Part shown: piece by piece, positions 26,510 to 35,751 of the stretch
Numbering within the stretch: position 1 is the first letter of the stretch
How the letters are laid out: each line of letters opens with the position of its first letter
Source: Formicincola oecophyllae
GTDB taxonomy: Bacteria; Pseudomonadota; Alphaproteobacteria; Acetobacterales; Acetobacteraceae
DNA length: 64,000 nt
Direction of reading: 5' to 3'
Assembly (NCBI RefSeq): GCF_006542395.2
Contig: NZ_CP038231.1
Span: forward strand, 1,488,001 to 1,552,000
The notes under the pieces: model-generated
The model's database searches: none
Told to the model about the DNA's origin: nothing
The model's input: only the letters and a program-made list of their open reading frames with translations
Made by a program: the position numbers and the translations under genes

Positions 26510-29500
26510 TTAAGCCGTGATGCGTTCCTGGGTAGGGGTGGTTGATGTGTGACCCTGCTGGTTGAAGCGCGCCACTGTTTTCAGCAACGCCATGCGCAGG
26601 CGCTCAATGGCGATAATGTCCGTCAAGGGGGCGCCTTCGCTTGTCACGTGGAAAACATCCACCACTTGCTGGCCGTAAGTGGTGATGAAGGCGGCCTCCA
26701 CGTAAAGCCCGGCTTGGTGGAGGTCGCGTGCCACGCAGTTCAGGAAGCCTGGTCCATCGGGGGCGTCCACCTCTATTACGGTGTGGCGGCTTGAGAGGCG
26801 GTTGTCGATGGCCACCCGCCTGAACAGCGCTTCTCCGCATAGCCCAGGCCCTGACGCATGGTGGGTTGGGGCGGTATCGCAGGCACAGCCAGGGGCCAGG
26901 ACGCCATCAGGTTGGGCTAAGGCCGTGCGCAGACCACGCGCCACCCTCTCCAGCGTGGCGGGGTTGGGGCGCTGGCCCTGGCCATCCTCCAGCCAGAAGG
27001 TAGCCAGCACTTTGGAGAGCTTGCGTCCAGGCGCCAGGAAGTGATCCGTGAGTTGGAAACCGTGCAAGCGCGCATCCACCACATGAAGGCCATTTTGGGC
27101 GATCAGCCCACTGACCAGAACCAGGAAGCCGTCACGGTCGGGGCACATGATGGTCAGCTCCGCCAAGTCGGAGGAAGGGTCAGACTGGATCTCCACCAAA
27201 GCTGGCCTGGGTAGTTTCTGGGCTGCGCCTTTTCCCCCGTCATGGCCGTTGCTTTCCTCGCCAGGAGGGTGGGCAAGTGCCTGGTAGCGCCTATAGACCA
27301 GGCCATGGCGCACATGGGTGTTTGTGTCCATGGAAAGCCAGTAAGCATCGCTGCCCATGGCCAGGAAATTGGTCAGCGTGGCTGACGGCAGGTGCCCTTG
27401 CAGCGCCTGGCGCACATCCAAGCCGGTTTGGGCTACGTCCTGGCGGGCGGCGCGGGCGCTTTTGTGGTGGATGAGGTTCAGCCCCCCTTCCAAAAGGGTG
27501 GCCAGGCGCCCGTAAAGCCTGTCCAGGGCGATGGTCTCAAAGATGTTCCAGTCATCAGGGCTGATGGCCATCAGGTCCGCCATGGTGAGGATGGTCAGGT
27601 GGCGCAACCTTTCTGGCGATTGGATGGTATCAGCCAGGGCCAGGATGGTGGCGTTGTCACCGTCCAGGCCCTGCAGGGCAGCGTTGGCCAGCAAACCGTG
27701 ATGTTGGATCAGCCAGCAGATTTCCTCCACCACATTCTGCTCCATGTCCAGCCTGGCGCACAGCGTGCGGGCCGTGCGGGCGCTGCGGTTGGCGTGGCGG
27801 GCAATGCCGCGCGTTTTTCCCATGTCGTGGAACAGGGCTGCCATGGCTAGGAGGGTGGCTGTGCCGCCTACCTCCAGGCAATCATGGCCAGCACCATTGC
27901 CCCCAGAGGGCCTTGCGGGGGAGAGAAGGCGGCACAGCGCCACCAGTCCTGGGGGAAGGTGTGTGGTTTTGGCTTGCTCCCCATCCCTGTGCTGCTGCCC
28001 AGCATGAAGGGTGCTATCCACATCCACAGGTTGGACATGCAGCAGCTGGTGGACAAGGCGCGCTGTGACCAAGCCGTGGTGGTCCACCGTGCGCCGCAAC
28101 CCTGGCCCTGGGTAAGGCAGCGCTGTGACGGGGCGCCATTCAGGCAGCAAGGCTGCTAGAAGGCCCGATAGTTCCAGCTTTTGCAGGGCGTGGGGGCAAA
28201 GCGTGACCAGTTCCTGCAGGATCATGCCGCCATGGCAGCGCAGGTGGCGCGCTGTTGGGCTGTCCTGGATGGCGGCGCGCGCTAGTGCCCTGGCGCTGCG
28301 CGTCATACGGGTGAACAGGCCTGCTGGCAGCGCTGGCACGCTGAGCGTTGCCCCAGGGTGCGGCGGCATGGTGGGGTCTTTTTTGGGGCCAGCGGCAGAA
28401 GTGCCCATGATGGCGTTGCGGTAGTCCATCAAAGGCTGGAGAAGCCAACTGCCGGCGCCAGGTACTTTAGGCATGCCTTGGGGCGGGAGGGTGAATGGCC
28501 TTTCAGCTGCGCCGTCATGCACAAGCATGGCAAGTTGGCGCCCGCCACGCAGCATGAGGTGCACTTGCCGCATGAAGTGAAGCGCCTTGGCGTCCGCCGT
28601 GCTGCCGCCATAGCGCAGGAACGTGGCCAATACGGGTTGGCTTTCAAGCGTCAGCCTGTCCCCTGGGCGGCCAGCAACGTAGTGGAGGTGGAACCGCACC
28701 TGCCACAGGAAGCGCAGAATCTTGCGCCCGCGCTTCATCAAGGGCGCACCTGGCCAGGCTTGCCTTGGATGGGTGGCCAGCCAACGCTGGCGGGAGGCGC
28801 CCAACTGCGCCGTTAAAGCTGATAGCGCCAAAATGCCGCCAGGGTGGTGCAGCAGGTCTGGTTCGGCCATAGTATCTGGGTTGAAAGGGTCAGCCCCCCT
28901 GCCCGGAACGCCCGTTGCCCCAGCTACCTCGTGCTGGGGGGGGTGGCGTGATGGCGTGCCGTAAATCAGCTGCGCCCCTTTGAGGGGGCTTGCCATGATA
29001 GCGCTGACCTGAATGCCCGCTTCGCGCAAGGTGCGCGTGATGAAGCGCATAGCGCGCTTGGTGGCAGCTACGGCGTTGGCCTTCCAGTTTGCCGCTGGCC
29101 CTTCCCATCGTTCATCCAGGACAGGGCTGAACAACAATTGCACCGTGCTGAACGGGGCCAGCCTGTCATGGGCCAGTTCACCGCTAGCATGGATGCGGAA
29201 CCAGGGCTGGGGGGGGAGGGTGGCGCCATCCGCGCTGGCTGGGCTTGCCCCCCATGGGGTGCGGTGCTCGGTCAAGGCTGCCAACATGCTGATGGTCGCG
29301 TTGATGAGCCGCCCATAGGAACGCGCTGCCTTAAAGCCGCTGATCTGCCCTTCCTTGAAGGCTTGGCGCAAAGCGGCGCGCTCGCTTGAAAAGCGTTGCC
29401 GCAAACCATTGAGGGCCTCATTCACGCTAGCTTGGCCTGGCCATGCTGGCGGGTTGGGGGAAAAGGCGGGTGTGAATGACAAAGGTTCAGTGCCTGCCAT
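26510..29500 (-). CDS. glnD: GlnD-like PII uridylyltransferase with eroded transferase site
   Basis: By overall layout this is the bifunctional PII uridylyltransferase/uridylyl-removing enzyme of nitrogen control: N-terminal nucleotidyltransferase region, central HD domain (FHDMGKTRG, H558-D559) and two C-terminal ACT domains (CPDRDGFLVLVSGLIAQNGL and DAPDGPGFLNCVARDLHQAG). The transferase signature, normally GGYGRGxLxPxSDxDLL, here reads ASGELAHDRLAPFSTVQLLF at about residues 105-124: the glycine loop is altered and both catalytic Asp are Thr119 and Gln121. The first HD-domain His (family VDEH-T) also seems replaced (VDVDST). No frameshift; 996 aa. The ATG at 29500 has AAGGA 4-5 nt upstream; the frame is open to 29632. 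Confidence 0.85.
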   Translation of the reverse strand: MAGTEPLSFTPAFSPNPPAWPGQASVNEALNGLRQRFSSERAALRQAFKEGQISGFKAARSYGRLINATISMLAALTEHRTPWGASPASADGATLPPQPWFRIHASGELAHDRLAPFSTVQLLFSPVLDERWEGPAANWKANAVAATKRAMRFITRTLREAGIQVSAIMASPLKGAQLIYGTPSRHPPQHEVAGATGVPGRGADPFNPDTMAEPDLLHHPGGILALSALTAQLGASRQRWLATHPRQAWPGAPLMKRGRKILRFLWQVRFHLHYVAGRPGDRLTLESQPVLATFLRYGGSTADAKALHFMRQVHLMLRGGRQLAMLVHDGAAERPFTLPPQGMPKVPGAGSWLLQPLMDYRNAIMGTSAAGPKKDPTMPPHPGATLSVPALPAGLFTRMTRSARALARAAIQDSPTARHLRCHGGMILQELVTLCPHALQKLELSGLLAALLPEWRPVTALPYPGPGLRRTVDHHGLVTARLVHQLLHVQPVDVDSTLHAGQQHRDGEQAKTTHLPPGLVALCRLLSPARPSGGNGAGHDCLEVGGTATLLAMAALFHDMGKTRGIARHANRSARTARTLCARLDMEQNVVEEICWLIQHHGLLANAALQGLDGDNATILALADTIQSPERLRHLTILTMADLMAISPDDWNIFETIALDRLYGRLATLLEGGLNLIHHKSARAARQDVAQTGLDVRQALQGHLPSATLTNFLAMGSDAYWLSMDTNTHVRHGLVYRRYQALAHPPGEESNGHDGGKGAAQKLPRPALVEIQSDPSSDLAELTIMCPDRDGFLVLVSGLIAQNGLHVVDARLHGFQLTDHFLAPGRKLSKVLATFWLEDGQGQRPNPATLERVARGLRTALAQPDGVLAPGCACDTAPTHHASGPGLCGEALFRRVAIDNRLSSRHTVIEVDAPDGPGFLNCVARDLHQAGLYVEAAFITTYGQQVVDVFHVTSEGAPLTDIIAIERLRMALLKTVARFNQQGHTSTTPTQERITA

Positions 29501-29926
29501 GCTGTCCTTGGACGTGACGAACTGCCGGGTGGTTCCAATAGGGGGCAGGGGCAGGCAAGCTTTGTAGAAAGCTTTGCCGCTGGGCGCGCCCCCAGCCTTG
29601 GCACGCTTGATTAAAGGCGCCCCTAAGGCCACAGCTTTACGAACTGGTAAGAATCACAGTGCCCCATCCATAATGAAAATCAACCGATAACAGGTCGATT
29701 AAAGGACACTTTAAAGTGTCCTTTGGCTGCAACCCTGCCCCAGTCCCAGTTTTGCCGTTTCAGGTAGAGTGGAAATATTTTTCAAAAACCAAGTGAACGG
29801 CCGCGCTTATCAGGCGTGCTTTTGTCGGCGGGGGCGCCCGGTTAGGTAGGGTGCCAGGGGGCGTCCCTTAAAGAGGTAAAGGTTTTGGGGCTGTTTGGCG
29901 CTATTCTCTCTTGTTTACTGCAGTGT
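29501..29926. other. Intergenic region between mutS and glnD with palindromes
   Basis: A 426-bp stretch of lower GC than its surroundings. It holds an imperfect inverted repeat at 29678-29700 (AATCAACC and GGTCGATT), directly abutted by the 24-bp perfect palindrome listed separately, and an A/T-rich patch at 29769-29792. CAGTAAACA is repeated in tandem across the mutS stop on the minus strand. The glnD promoter should lie here, but no convincing -35/-10 pair could be picked. No small ORF with a ribosome site was found. Confidence 0.5.
29701..29724. promoter_or_regulatory. Perfect 24-bp palindrome upstream of glnD
   Basis: The arm AAAGGACACTTT is followed immediately by its exact reverse complement AAAGTGTCCTTT. 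It lies about 200 bp upstream of the glnD start and about 200 bp beyond the mutS stop, both on the minus strand. In RNA it would give a 9-bp stem with a UUUAAA loop. It could be a dimeric-regulator operator for glnD or a terminator of mutS; the short T tail makes the operator slightly more attractive. Confidence 0.55.
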
Positions 29927-32887
29927 TTACTGCGGTTTTTTCAAAAGGTCGCCTAACTCGTAAAGCAGCGCGTGGGCTTGGCGCGGTGAAAGGCTGTCGG
30001 GGTCGGGGTTTTTCAAGAAAGCGCGCAAGGCTGGCGCCGTGTCAGCGCTGGCGTTTTCAGTGGGTAGCGTCAGGGTGAAGGTGGGTTTGGCAAGGGGGTT
30101 TAGGCTGCCGCCTTCGGCAACGCTTGAGGCTTGGGGTGGCATTTCAGATGCTTCTTTAACGCCGCTTGCAGTACGGCCAGTCCGGGAGCTTTCCGCTGTT
30201 GGGCTGAGCGTGGCCTGATTGGTGAACAGGTCTGAAGCGCCCACCCCCTGCGCCTGCCAGGTGGCTGGTGGGTGTTCAGGCTGGTGGGGCGTGCGCGCTG
30301 GTTTCCGGCGTGCCTGCATTTGGTTGAGCAAAGCCTGGGCGCGTTCCAGGATCGGGGCAGGCACCCCAGCCAGGCGCGCCACGTGAATGCCCCAGCTGCG
30401 CCCAGCCACGCCAGGCGCCACTTCATGCTGGAACACCAGCTGGCCCTCCCATTCGCGCACTTTCATGGCCCAGGGGCGCATGGCGGGCAGTTCAGCGGTC
30501 AAATTGGCCAAAGCGTGGAAATGGGTGGCGAAGATCGTCCGCGCCCTGATGCTGTCATGAAGGGCCTCCAGGGAAGCGCGCGCCAGCGCCAGACCATCCA
30601 GTGGGGCGGTGCCACGGCCTAGCTCGTCAACGATGACGAAGGAACGCGGCCCAGCCTGGTTGAGGAGGGCTGCAGTCTCCGTCATTTCCACCATGAAGGT
30701 GGATTGGCCGCGCGCCAGGTCGTCTGCGCTGCCCACGCGTGAAAACAGCCTGTCTACCAAGCCGATGCGCGCGCTCAAGGCTGGCACGGGCAAGCCGGCC
30801 TGCGCCATGATGATGGCCAGCGCGTTCTGCCGCAGGAAAGTGGACTTGCCAGCCATGTTGGGGCCGGTCAGCAGCATGACACGCTCTGTGGGGGGTAGGG
30901 CGCATGAATTGGGGGTGAAGGGCGCGCCACCGCCGCCTTTGGCGCGTTGGCCCTCCATAGCGCGCTCCACAACGGGGTGGCGGCACTGACGCAGGTCAAA
31001 GCTCGCGTCCTCAGTCAGTTCAGGGATGCACCAGCGCCCTGTGCGCGCCAAGGCCGCGCAGCTTTGGGCCACGTCAAGGGCTGCCATGTTCTGGATGAGG
31101 GCGGGCAGCGCCTCCAAAGCCATGATGGCCTCAACCAGTTTCTGGACCAGGCCCTGCTCGCGCTCAGTGCTGAGCTCAGCAGCTTCAGCCAAGGTGCTGT
31201 TAAGCTCGTCAAGAGCTTGGTTGCTGAAGCGGGCCAGGTTGGCAGTACCTTGCCTGATGTGCAGTTCAGGGTGGGCGCGCAGGCGTTCGCCCTCGCGCGC
31301 GGGCACCTCAATGACATGGCCCAGTTGGCTGTGGTGGCGCACGCGCAGTCTTGGCGCACCGTAACGTTCCGCCAAGCCGGCCTGCATGGTCATGATGGCT
31401 TGCTGGCTGTCATCACGTAGGGTGCGCAGGCGGTCCAGCTCAACATCGAAACCGCTGGCGATGACGCCGTCCTCCGTGGCGCGGGCGGGCAGTTCCTCAG
31501 CCAAGGCTTGGGCCAGCATGGCGTGAAGGCTGGCCAGCCTGGCTGCCAGGGCGGGTTCAGGCGCAGCCCAAGGGGTTTGGGGGGCACGCCCCAGGAGGAC
31601 ATGGAGCGCCATCAGGGCGGCCAGCGTGTCCCTGATGGCAGCCAGGTCGCGCGGTAGGGCGCGGTTGCTGGCAATGCGCCCCAAGGCCCGGCTTGCGTCT
31701 GGCAGCCCTTTGAGGTGCGCGCGCACCTGTTCAGCCAGGTTGTCGTTCTCAGCAAGCCATGCCCAATCGCGCTGGCGCTGCTGAATGGTAGCCAGATAGG
31801 TGAGGGGGTTGGCGATGCGCTCAGCAAGGAGGCGCCCGCCCCCTGCCGTCAAAGTGTTGTCGAGGGCTTCGAACAAGGTGTTGGCCGTGCTGCCGTCACG
31901 CCCTTCCAGCAGGTCCAGGCTGGCCCTGGTGGCACTGTCGAGGCCCATGGCGTGCCCTTCCCGGTGCACGACAGGCGGCGCCAGGCGCGGCAGGGTGCCA
32001 GCCTGGCTCATGCGGGCGTAGTCCAGCATCATGGCGCAGGCGATGGCTTGGTTGTCCGTCACCGCCCCTAGGGAGGCTGCGTCATGGACATGCCATGCCT
32101 GGGCCATGGTGGTACGCGCGCGCGCCGCGTTCAGGGCGCTGCGCCGCCCACGCGCGCCGCCGTCAGGTGCCTGGGCATAAGGACGCCACGCCGCAGGCAG
32201 CGCTTCACGGTCGTGGATGATGATCTCAGCTGGTTTGAGGCGCCCCAAGAGCTCATCAAGGCCAAGGGCTGTGGTGCTCTGCACATCCACTGTGCCTGTG
32301 GAGAAATCCATCCACGCCACGCCCCATTCACCCCCCTGTCCCTGGACGTGGGCTGGCGGGGGGGCCAGGGCCATCAAAAGGTTGGGGCGTGCACTTTCAA
32401 GCAGTTCATCCTCCGTCAAGGTGCCAGGGGTGAGGATGCGCACAATGCTGCGCGGCAAGGGCCCTTTACGGCCTTTGCTGGGCTTTTCCGTCTGCTCTGC
32501 CAAAGCAACGCGGAAACCGCGCTGGATAAGCCTGCGCAGGTAAGCGTCCACGGAATGAAAAGGAACGCCACACATGGGGATGGGTGAATCACTGTGCTTG
32601 CCGCGCGCCGTTAAGGCGATGTCAAGCGCTGTGGCCGCTGTGTGGGCGTCCTCATAGAACAGTTCATAGAAATCCCCCATGCGGAACAGCAGGAGCGTGT
32701 CGGGCACTTGCTCCTTGAGGGTAAACCACTGTGCCATGGCAGGGGAGGCCTGTGCGGCCCTTTCAGCCCAGCTGGACTGTGTGGGCCCCTCAGTACCAGC
32801 GCCTTGGTTGGCCTTGCCTGCGTCAGCCTGCCCTGGCCCAGGGGCACTGGTTGGTGTCTTGACGAAGGGGGCTTGGTGGTCAGTCAT
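29927..32887 (-). CDS. mutS: DNA mismatch repair protein MutS
   Basis: Recognises mismatches and recruits MutL. The 986-aa product has the mismatch-contacting FRMGDFYELFYEDA near residues 68-81 (Phe-x-Glu included), connector and clamp domains, Walker A GPNMAGKSTFLRQ at about residue 670, Walker B FVIVDELGRGTAPLDG and the ATHFHAL switch. It is longer than the usual 850-900 aa, with an N-terminal Ala/Pro/Gln-rich tail of about 50 residues and a low-complexity stretch of some 90 residues near the end before the C-terminal dimerisation helix. MAQWFTLKEQ at residue 51 is an alternative start. murJ lies upstream... that is, murJ follows 69 bp to the right and is transcribed first. Confidence 0.96.
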   Translation of the reverse strand: MTDHQAPFVKTPTSAPGPGQADAGKANQGAGTEGPTQSSWAERAAQASPAMAQWFTLKEQVPDTLLLFRMGDFYELFYEDAHTAATALDIALTARGKHSDSPIPMCGVPFHSVDAYLRRLIQRGFRVALAEQTEKPSKGRKGPLPRSIVRILTPGTLTEDELLESARPNLLMALAPPPAHVQGQGGEWGVAWMDFSTGTVDVQSTTALGLDELLGRLKPAEIIIHDREALPAAWRPYAQAPDGGARGRRSALNAARARTTMAQAWHVHDAASLGAVTDNQAIACAMMLDYARMSQAGTLPRLAPPVVHREGHAMGLDSATRASLDLLEGRDGSTANTLFEALDNTLTAGGGRLLAERIANPLTYLATIQQRQRDWAWLAENDNLAEQVRAHLKGLPDASRALGRIASNRALPRDLAAIRDTLAALMALHVLLGRAPQTPWAAPEPALAARLASLHAMLAQALAEELPARATEDGVIASGFDVELDRLRTLRDDSQQAIMTMQAGLAERYGAPRLRVRHHSQLGHVIEVPAREGERLRAHPELHIRQGTANLARFSNQALDELNSTLAEAAELSTEREQGLVQKLVEAIMALEALPALIQNMAALDVAQSCAALARTGRWCIPELTEDASFDLRQCRHPVVERAMEGQRAKGGGGAPFTPNSCALPPTERVMLLTGPNMAGKSTFLRQNALAIIMAQAGLPVPALSARIGLVDRLFSRVGSADDLARGQSTFMVEMTETAALLNQAGPRSFVIVDELGRGTAPLDGLALARASLEALHDSIRARTIFATHFHALANLTAELPAMRPWAMKVREWEGQLVFQHEVAPGVAGRSWGIHVARLAGVPAPILERAQALLNQMQARRKPARTPHQPEHPPATWQAQGVGASDLFTNQATLSPTAESSRTGRTASGVKEASEMPPQASSVAEGGSLNPLAKPTFTLTLPTENASADTAPALRAFLKNPDPDSLSPRQAHALLYELGDLLKKPQ

Positions 32888-32956
32888 GGCAAGGGCCTGT
32901 TAGTCGCATAGTCAGAACGGAATCTTGAAAGGGCCAGGGGGTTTTGCTGTGGGGTT

Positions 32957-34522
32957 TCAGGGCGCGCGCTTGCGCCCCAGCCGTGCGCGGACCATCCCCA
33001 CAAGGCCTGGCAGCGTCACCACGCCAAGGCCAAGCAGGAACAAGGCGTAGAGAACCGCGCCAAGCCCCACCAGCGCACCAAGCCCCAGCACGCGCAGCGG
33101 CAGGTGCCAGCTGGGGAACGTCCCCGCCACCTGCCCCGCAGCCCAGGCCGTCAGGCAGCCCATGGCCAGGGCGGCCAGGGTGATGCGCGCCATCCTGCCT
33201 AGAACGGCCCTTGTGGGCTTGAACAGGGCGCGCCTGCGCAGCACAGCGAGCATCAACCCCAAATTGACTATGGCTGCAAGGGCGCTGGCCAAGGGCGGCC
33301 CCATGAAGGCCAGTGGCTTAAGGAAAAGCAGGTTGAGGCCAAGGTTGAGCGCAAGCGTCACCATGCTGATCTTAACAGGTGTTGCCGTGTCCCCCTCAGC
33401 GAAGAAAGCTGGGGCGTAAAGCTTAATGAGGACAAAGGCAGGCAGCCCCACAGCATAGGCAAGCAGGGCCTGGGCAGCGTGGTTGACGTCACTTGGGCCG
33501 AAGCGCCCATAACCGAAAAGGGCGCTCATGATTTCAGGGGCCACGGCCATCAGCCCCGCTGTGGCAGGCAGCGTTAACAGCAGGGCGTAATCGCTGGCCC
33601 TGTCCATGGCGCCACGCATGGCCGCCTTGTCCTGTTGGGCAGCGTGGCGGCTGAGCAGCGGCAGGAGCGTTGTCCCCAGGGCAGCTCCCAACACCCCAAG
33701 GGGCAGCTGGTTGATGCGGTCAGCGAAATAAAGCCAGGAGATGGAGCCAGTCGGCAGCAAGGTGGCGATGATGGTGTCGATGGTGAGGTTGAGCTGGGTA
33801 ACCCCAGACCCCACCAACCCAGGCCCCATGCGCGCCAGAAGCCGCCTGATGGCAGGTGTTAGCGCAGGCCTGGCCAAATGGGGCATCATGCCGTGGCGGG
33901 CTGCCGCCCACATCAGCAGCGCGAACTGCACCACCCCTGAAAGCGTGATGCCCCAGGCGCTGGCCACGGCCACATCGTGGTGGCCAGCCACAGCCCAGCC
34001 AATGGCAGCAATGCCAACGATGTTGAAGGAAACATAGGCCGCTGCCGCCGCGCTGAAGCGCCCAAGGCCGTTCAACATGCCTGCCACCAGCGCCGCCGCG
34101 CAGATGAACACCATGTAAGGCAGCGTGATGCGCGTGTAAGTGACAGCCAGCAGGAAGCGTTCAGGGTTACCGTGGCTGAAGCCAGGGGCCATCACGTGGA
34201 TGACCGCTGGCATGAACACCTCCCCAAGGAGGGTCAGCCCCACAAGGAGCAGCACAAGCATGGTCAGCGCGCGGCTGGCGAAGGTGACGGCCGCCTGCTT
34301 GCCGTCACGTTCATGGATGGTGGTGAAAAGCGGCACGAAGGCGGCGTTGAAGGCCCCTTCCCCAAAAAGCCGCCTGAACATGTTGGGCAGCCTGAAGGCG
34401 ATCTGGTAAGCGTCCTGCACCATGCCAGCCCCCATCAGGGCAGCCAGCAGCTGGTCGCGCACCAACCCCAGGAAGCGTGAAAGCATGGTCCAGCTGCCAA
34501 CGGTCAGCAGATTGCGCAACAT
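32957..34522 (-). CDS. murJ: Lipid II flippase MurJ (MviN)
   Basis: Polytopic inner-membrane protein that moves lipid II outward for peptidoglycan synthesis. The N-terminus LLTVGSWTMLSRFLGLVRDQ and FRLPNMFRRLFGEGAFNAAFVP is diagnostic for MviN, and 13-14 hydrophobic helices are spread over 521 aa. The ATG at 34522 (MLRNLLTV) has AAGGGG about 9 nt upstream and gives the normal start; an in-frame ATG at 34540 is possible. It lies between gpsA and mutS in a minus-strand run, with 69 bp to mutS. Confidence 0.95.
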   Translation of the reverse strand: MLRNLLTVGSWTMLSRFLGLVRDQLLAALMGAGMVQDAYQIAFRLPNMFRRLFGEGAFNAAFVPLFTTIHERDGKQAAVTFASRALTMLVLLLVGLTLLGEVFMPAVIHVMAPGFSHGNPERFLLAVTYTRITLPYMVFICAAALVAGMLNGLGRFSAAAAAYVSFNIVGIAAIGWAVAGHHDVAVASAWGITLSGVVQFALLMWAAARHGMMPHLARPALTPAIRRLLARMGPGLVGSGVTQLNLTIDTIIATLLPTGSISWLYFADRINQLPLGVLGAALGTTLLPLLSRHAAQQDKAAMRGAMDRASDYALLLTLPATAGLMAVAPEIMSALFGYGRFGPSDVNHAAQALLAYAVGLPAFVLIKLYAPAFFAEGDTATPVKISMVTLALNLGLNLLFLKPLAFMGPPLASALAAIVNLGLMLAVLRRRALFKPTRAVLGRMARITLAALAMGCLTAWAAGQVAGTFPSWHLPLRVLGLGALVGLGAVLYALFLLGLGVVTLPGLVGMVRARLGRKRAP

Positions 34523-34619
34523 GGCGTGCGGCCCCTTCATGGTGGTGTGGTCAAGTGTGGCGCGTTACCCAGGCGCGCCTGGCGCTGGCTTTGCCCAGCT
34601 GCCTTGGGGAGGTCAGGCC

Positions 34620-35645
34620 TCACTCAGCAGCGGTGGGGCGGCCGAAAAGCTCCGCCCTGGCGCGCTCTGGGGTCAGCTCCCCCGCCAGCAAGCGCGAGAC
34701 GGCCTCGATGATGGGTGTTTCCACACCATAGCGCGGGCCGACCTGGCGCAGGGTTGGGGCTGTCAGCACCCCTTCAGCCACGGTGGTGCGCTGCCCCAGG
34801 ATGGTTTCAAGGGGGGTGCCGCGCCCCAGCTCCACCCCCAGGCTGTAATTGCGCGACCCAGCGCCCGTGCAGGTCAAAATGAGGTCGCCTGCGCCAGCCA
34901 AGCCGTAGACGCTGCGCGCGTTCTCCCCCATGGCCTCCACCAGGCGCGCCAGCTCAGCCAAGGCGCGGGTGATGAGGGCGGCGCGCGCGTTCTCCCCCAT
35001 GCCTGCCCCTATGCAGATGCCAGCGCCGATGGCGATGACGTTCTTGGCCGCGCTGACAAGCTGCACCCCAAGGGGATCTGTGCTGACATAAAGCCTGAAG
35101 TCAGGGGTGCTGAGGCGCGTCACCATCTCCTGCGCGAAAACGCGGCTGCTGGCGGCTAGTGTGGCGGCCGCTGGCAGGCCCTTGGCGACCTCAATGGCGA
35201 AATTGGGCCCTGAGAGCACAGCGCGCTTGCGGTCTGGCATGGTCTCGGCCAGTACCTCCAGCGGCAGTAGGGCCGTTCCTTGCTCCAGCCCTTTGCAGCA
35301 GGTGATGACGGGGCATTCAGCCGCCAAAATGGGATGGAGGGTGCGGCTTGCCGTGCGCAGGGCCTGGGTTGGCACCACCAAAAGCGCGCAGTCGGCCTCA
35401 TGGGGCAGATCCACAACAGGCTGCACGCGCGCTGGCAAAGTGACCGAGGGCAGGCGCGGCGCCGTGCGGCTGCCAGGCGGAATGGGCGTGCGCCCCCACA
35501 GCGAAACCCGCGCGATGGACGCCATAGCGCAAGCAAGCGCCACCCCCCACGCCCCTGCCCCGATCACGGCGATGTGGGGCAGGTGTGCGTCGTCAACAGG
35601 GGGCAATTGCGGTTGTGTGGCAGGCATGGGGAAGGCCAGGCTCAT
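34620..35645 (-). CDS. gpsA: NAD(P)-dependent glycerol-3-phosphate dehydrogenase
   Basis: Reduces dihydroxyacetone phosphate to sn-glycerol 3-phosphate for phospholipid synthesis. The Rossmann loop IAVIGAGAWGVALA is at about residues 25-38; SGPNFAIEVAKGLPAAAT carries the NAD-binding region, and LVSAAKNVIAIGAGI includes the catalytic Lys. GLAGAGDLILTCTGAGSRNY is the substrate-binding block. The 341-aa length matches, with a short Pro-rich N-terminal tail. It follows tsaD and precedes murJ on the minus strand, an order frequent in Acetobacteraceae-like genomes. Confidence 0.96.
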   Translation of the reverse strand: MSLAFPMPATQPQLPPVDDAHLPHIAVIGAGAWGVALACAMASIARVSLWGRTPIPPGSRTAPRLPSVTLPARVQPVVDLPHEADCALLVVPTQALRTASRTLHPILAAECPVITCCKGLEQGTALLPLEVLAETMPDRKRAVLSGPNFAIEVAKGLPAAATLAASSRVFAQEMVTRLSTPDFRLYVSTDPLGVQLVSAAKNVIAIGAGICIGAGMGENARAALITRALAELARLVEAMGENARSVYGLAGAGDLILTCTGAGSRNYSLGVELGRGTPLETILGQRTTVAEGVLTAPTLRQVGPRYGVETPIIEAVSRLLAGELTPERARAELFGRPTAAE

Positions 35646-35751
35646 GGGCGTGACTCCTTGAAAACAGGCTGGCAGGCACTATGCGGGCCCATGGGGCGGG
35701 GGCCGGCTTTTTCTGATGTCATCTTAGGTGATGTCAACTTTGGTGGCGGCA

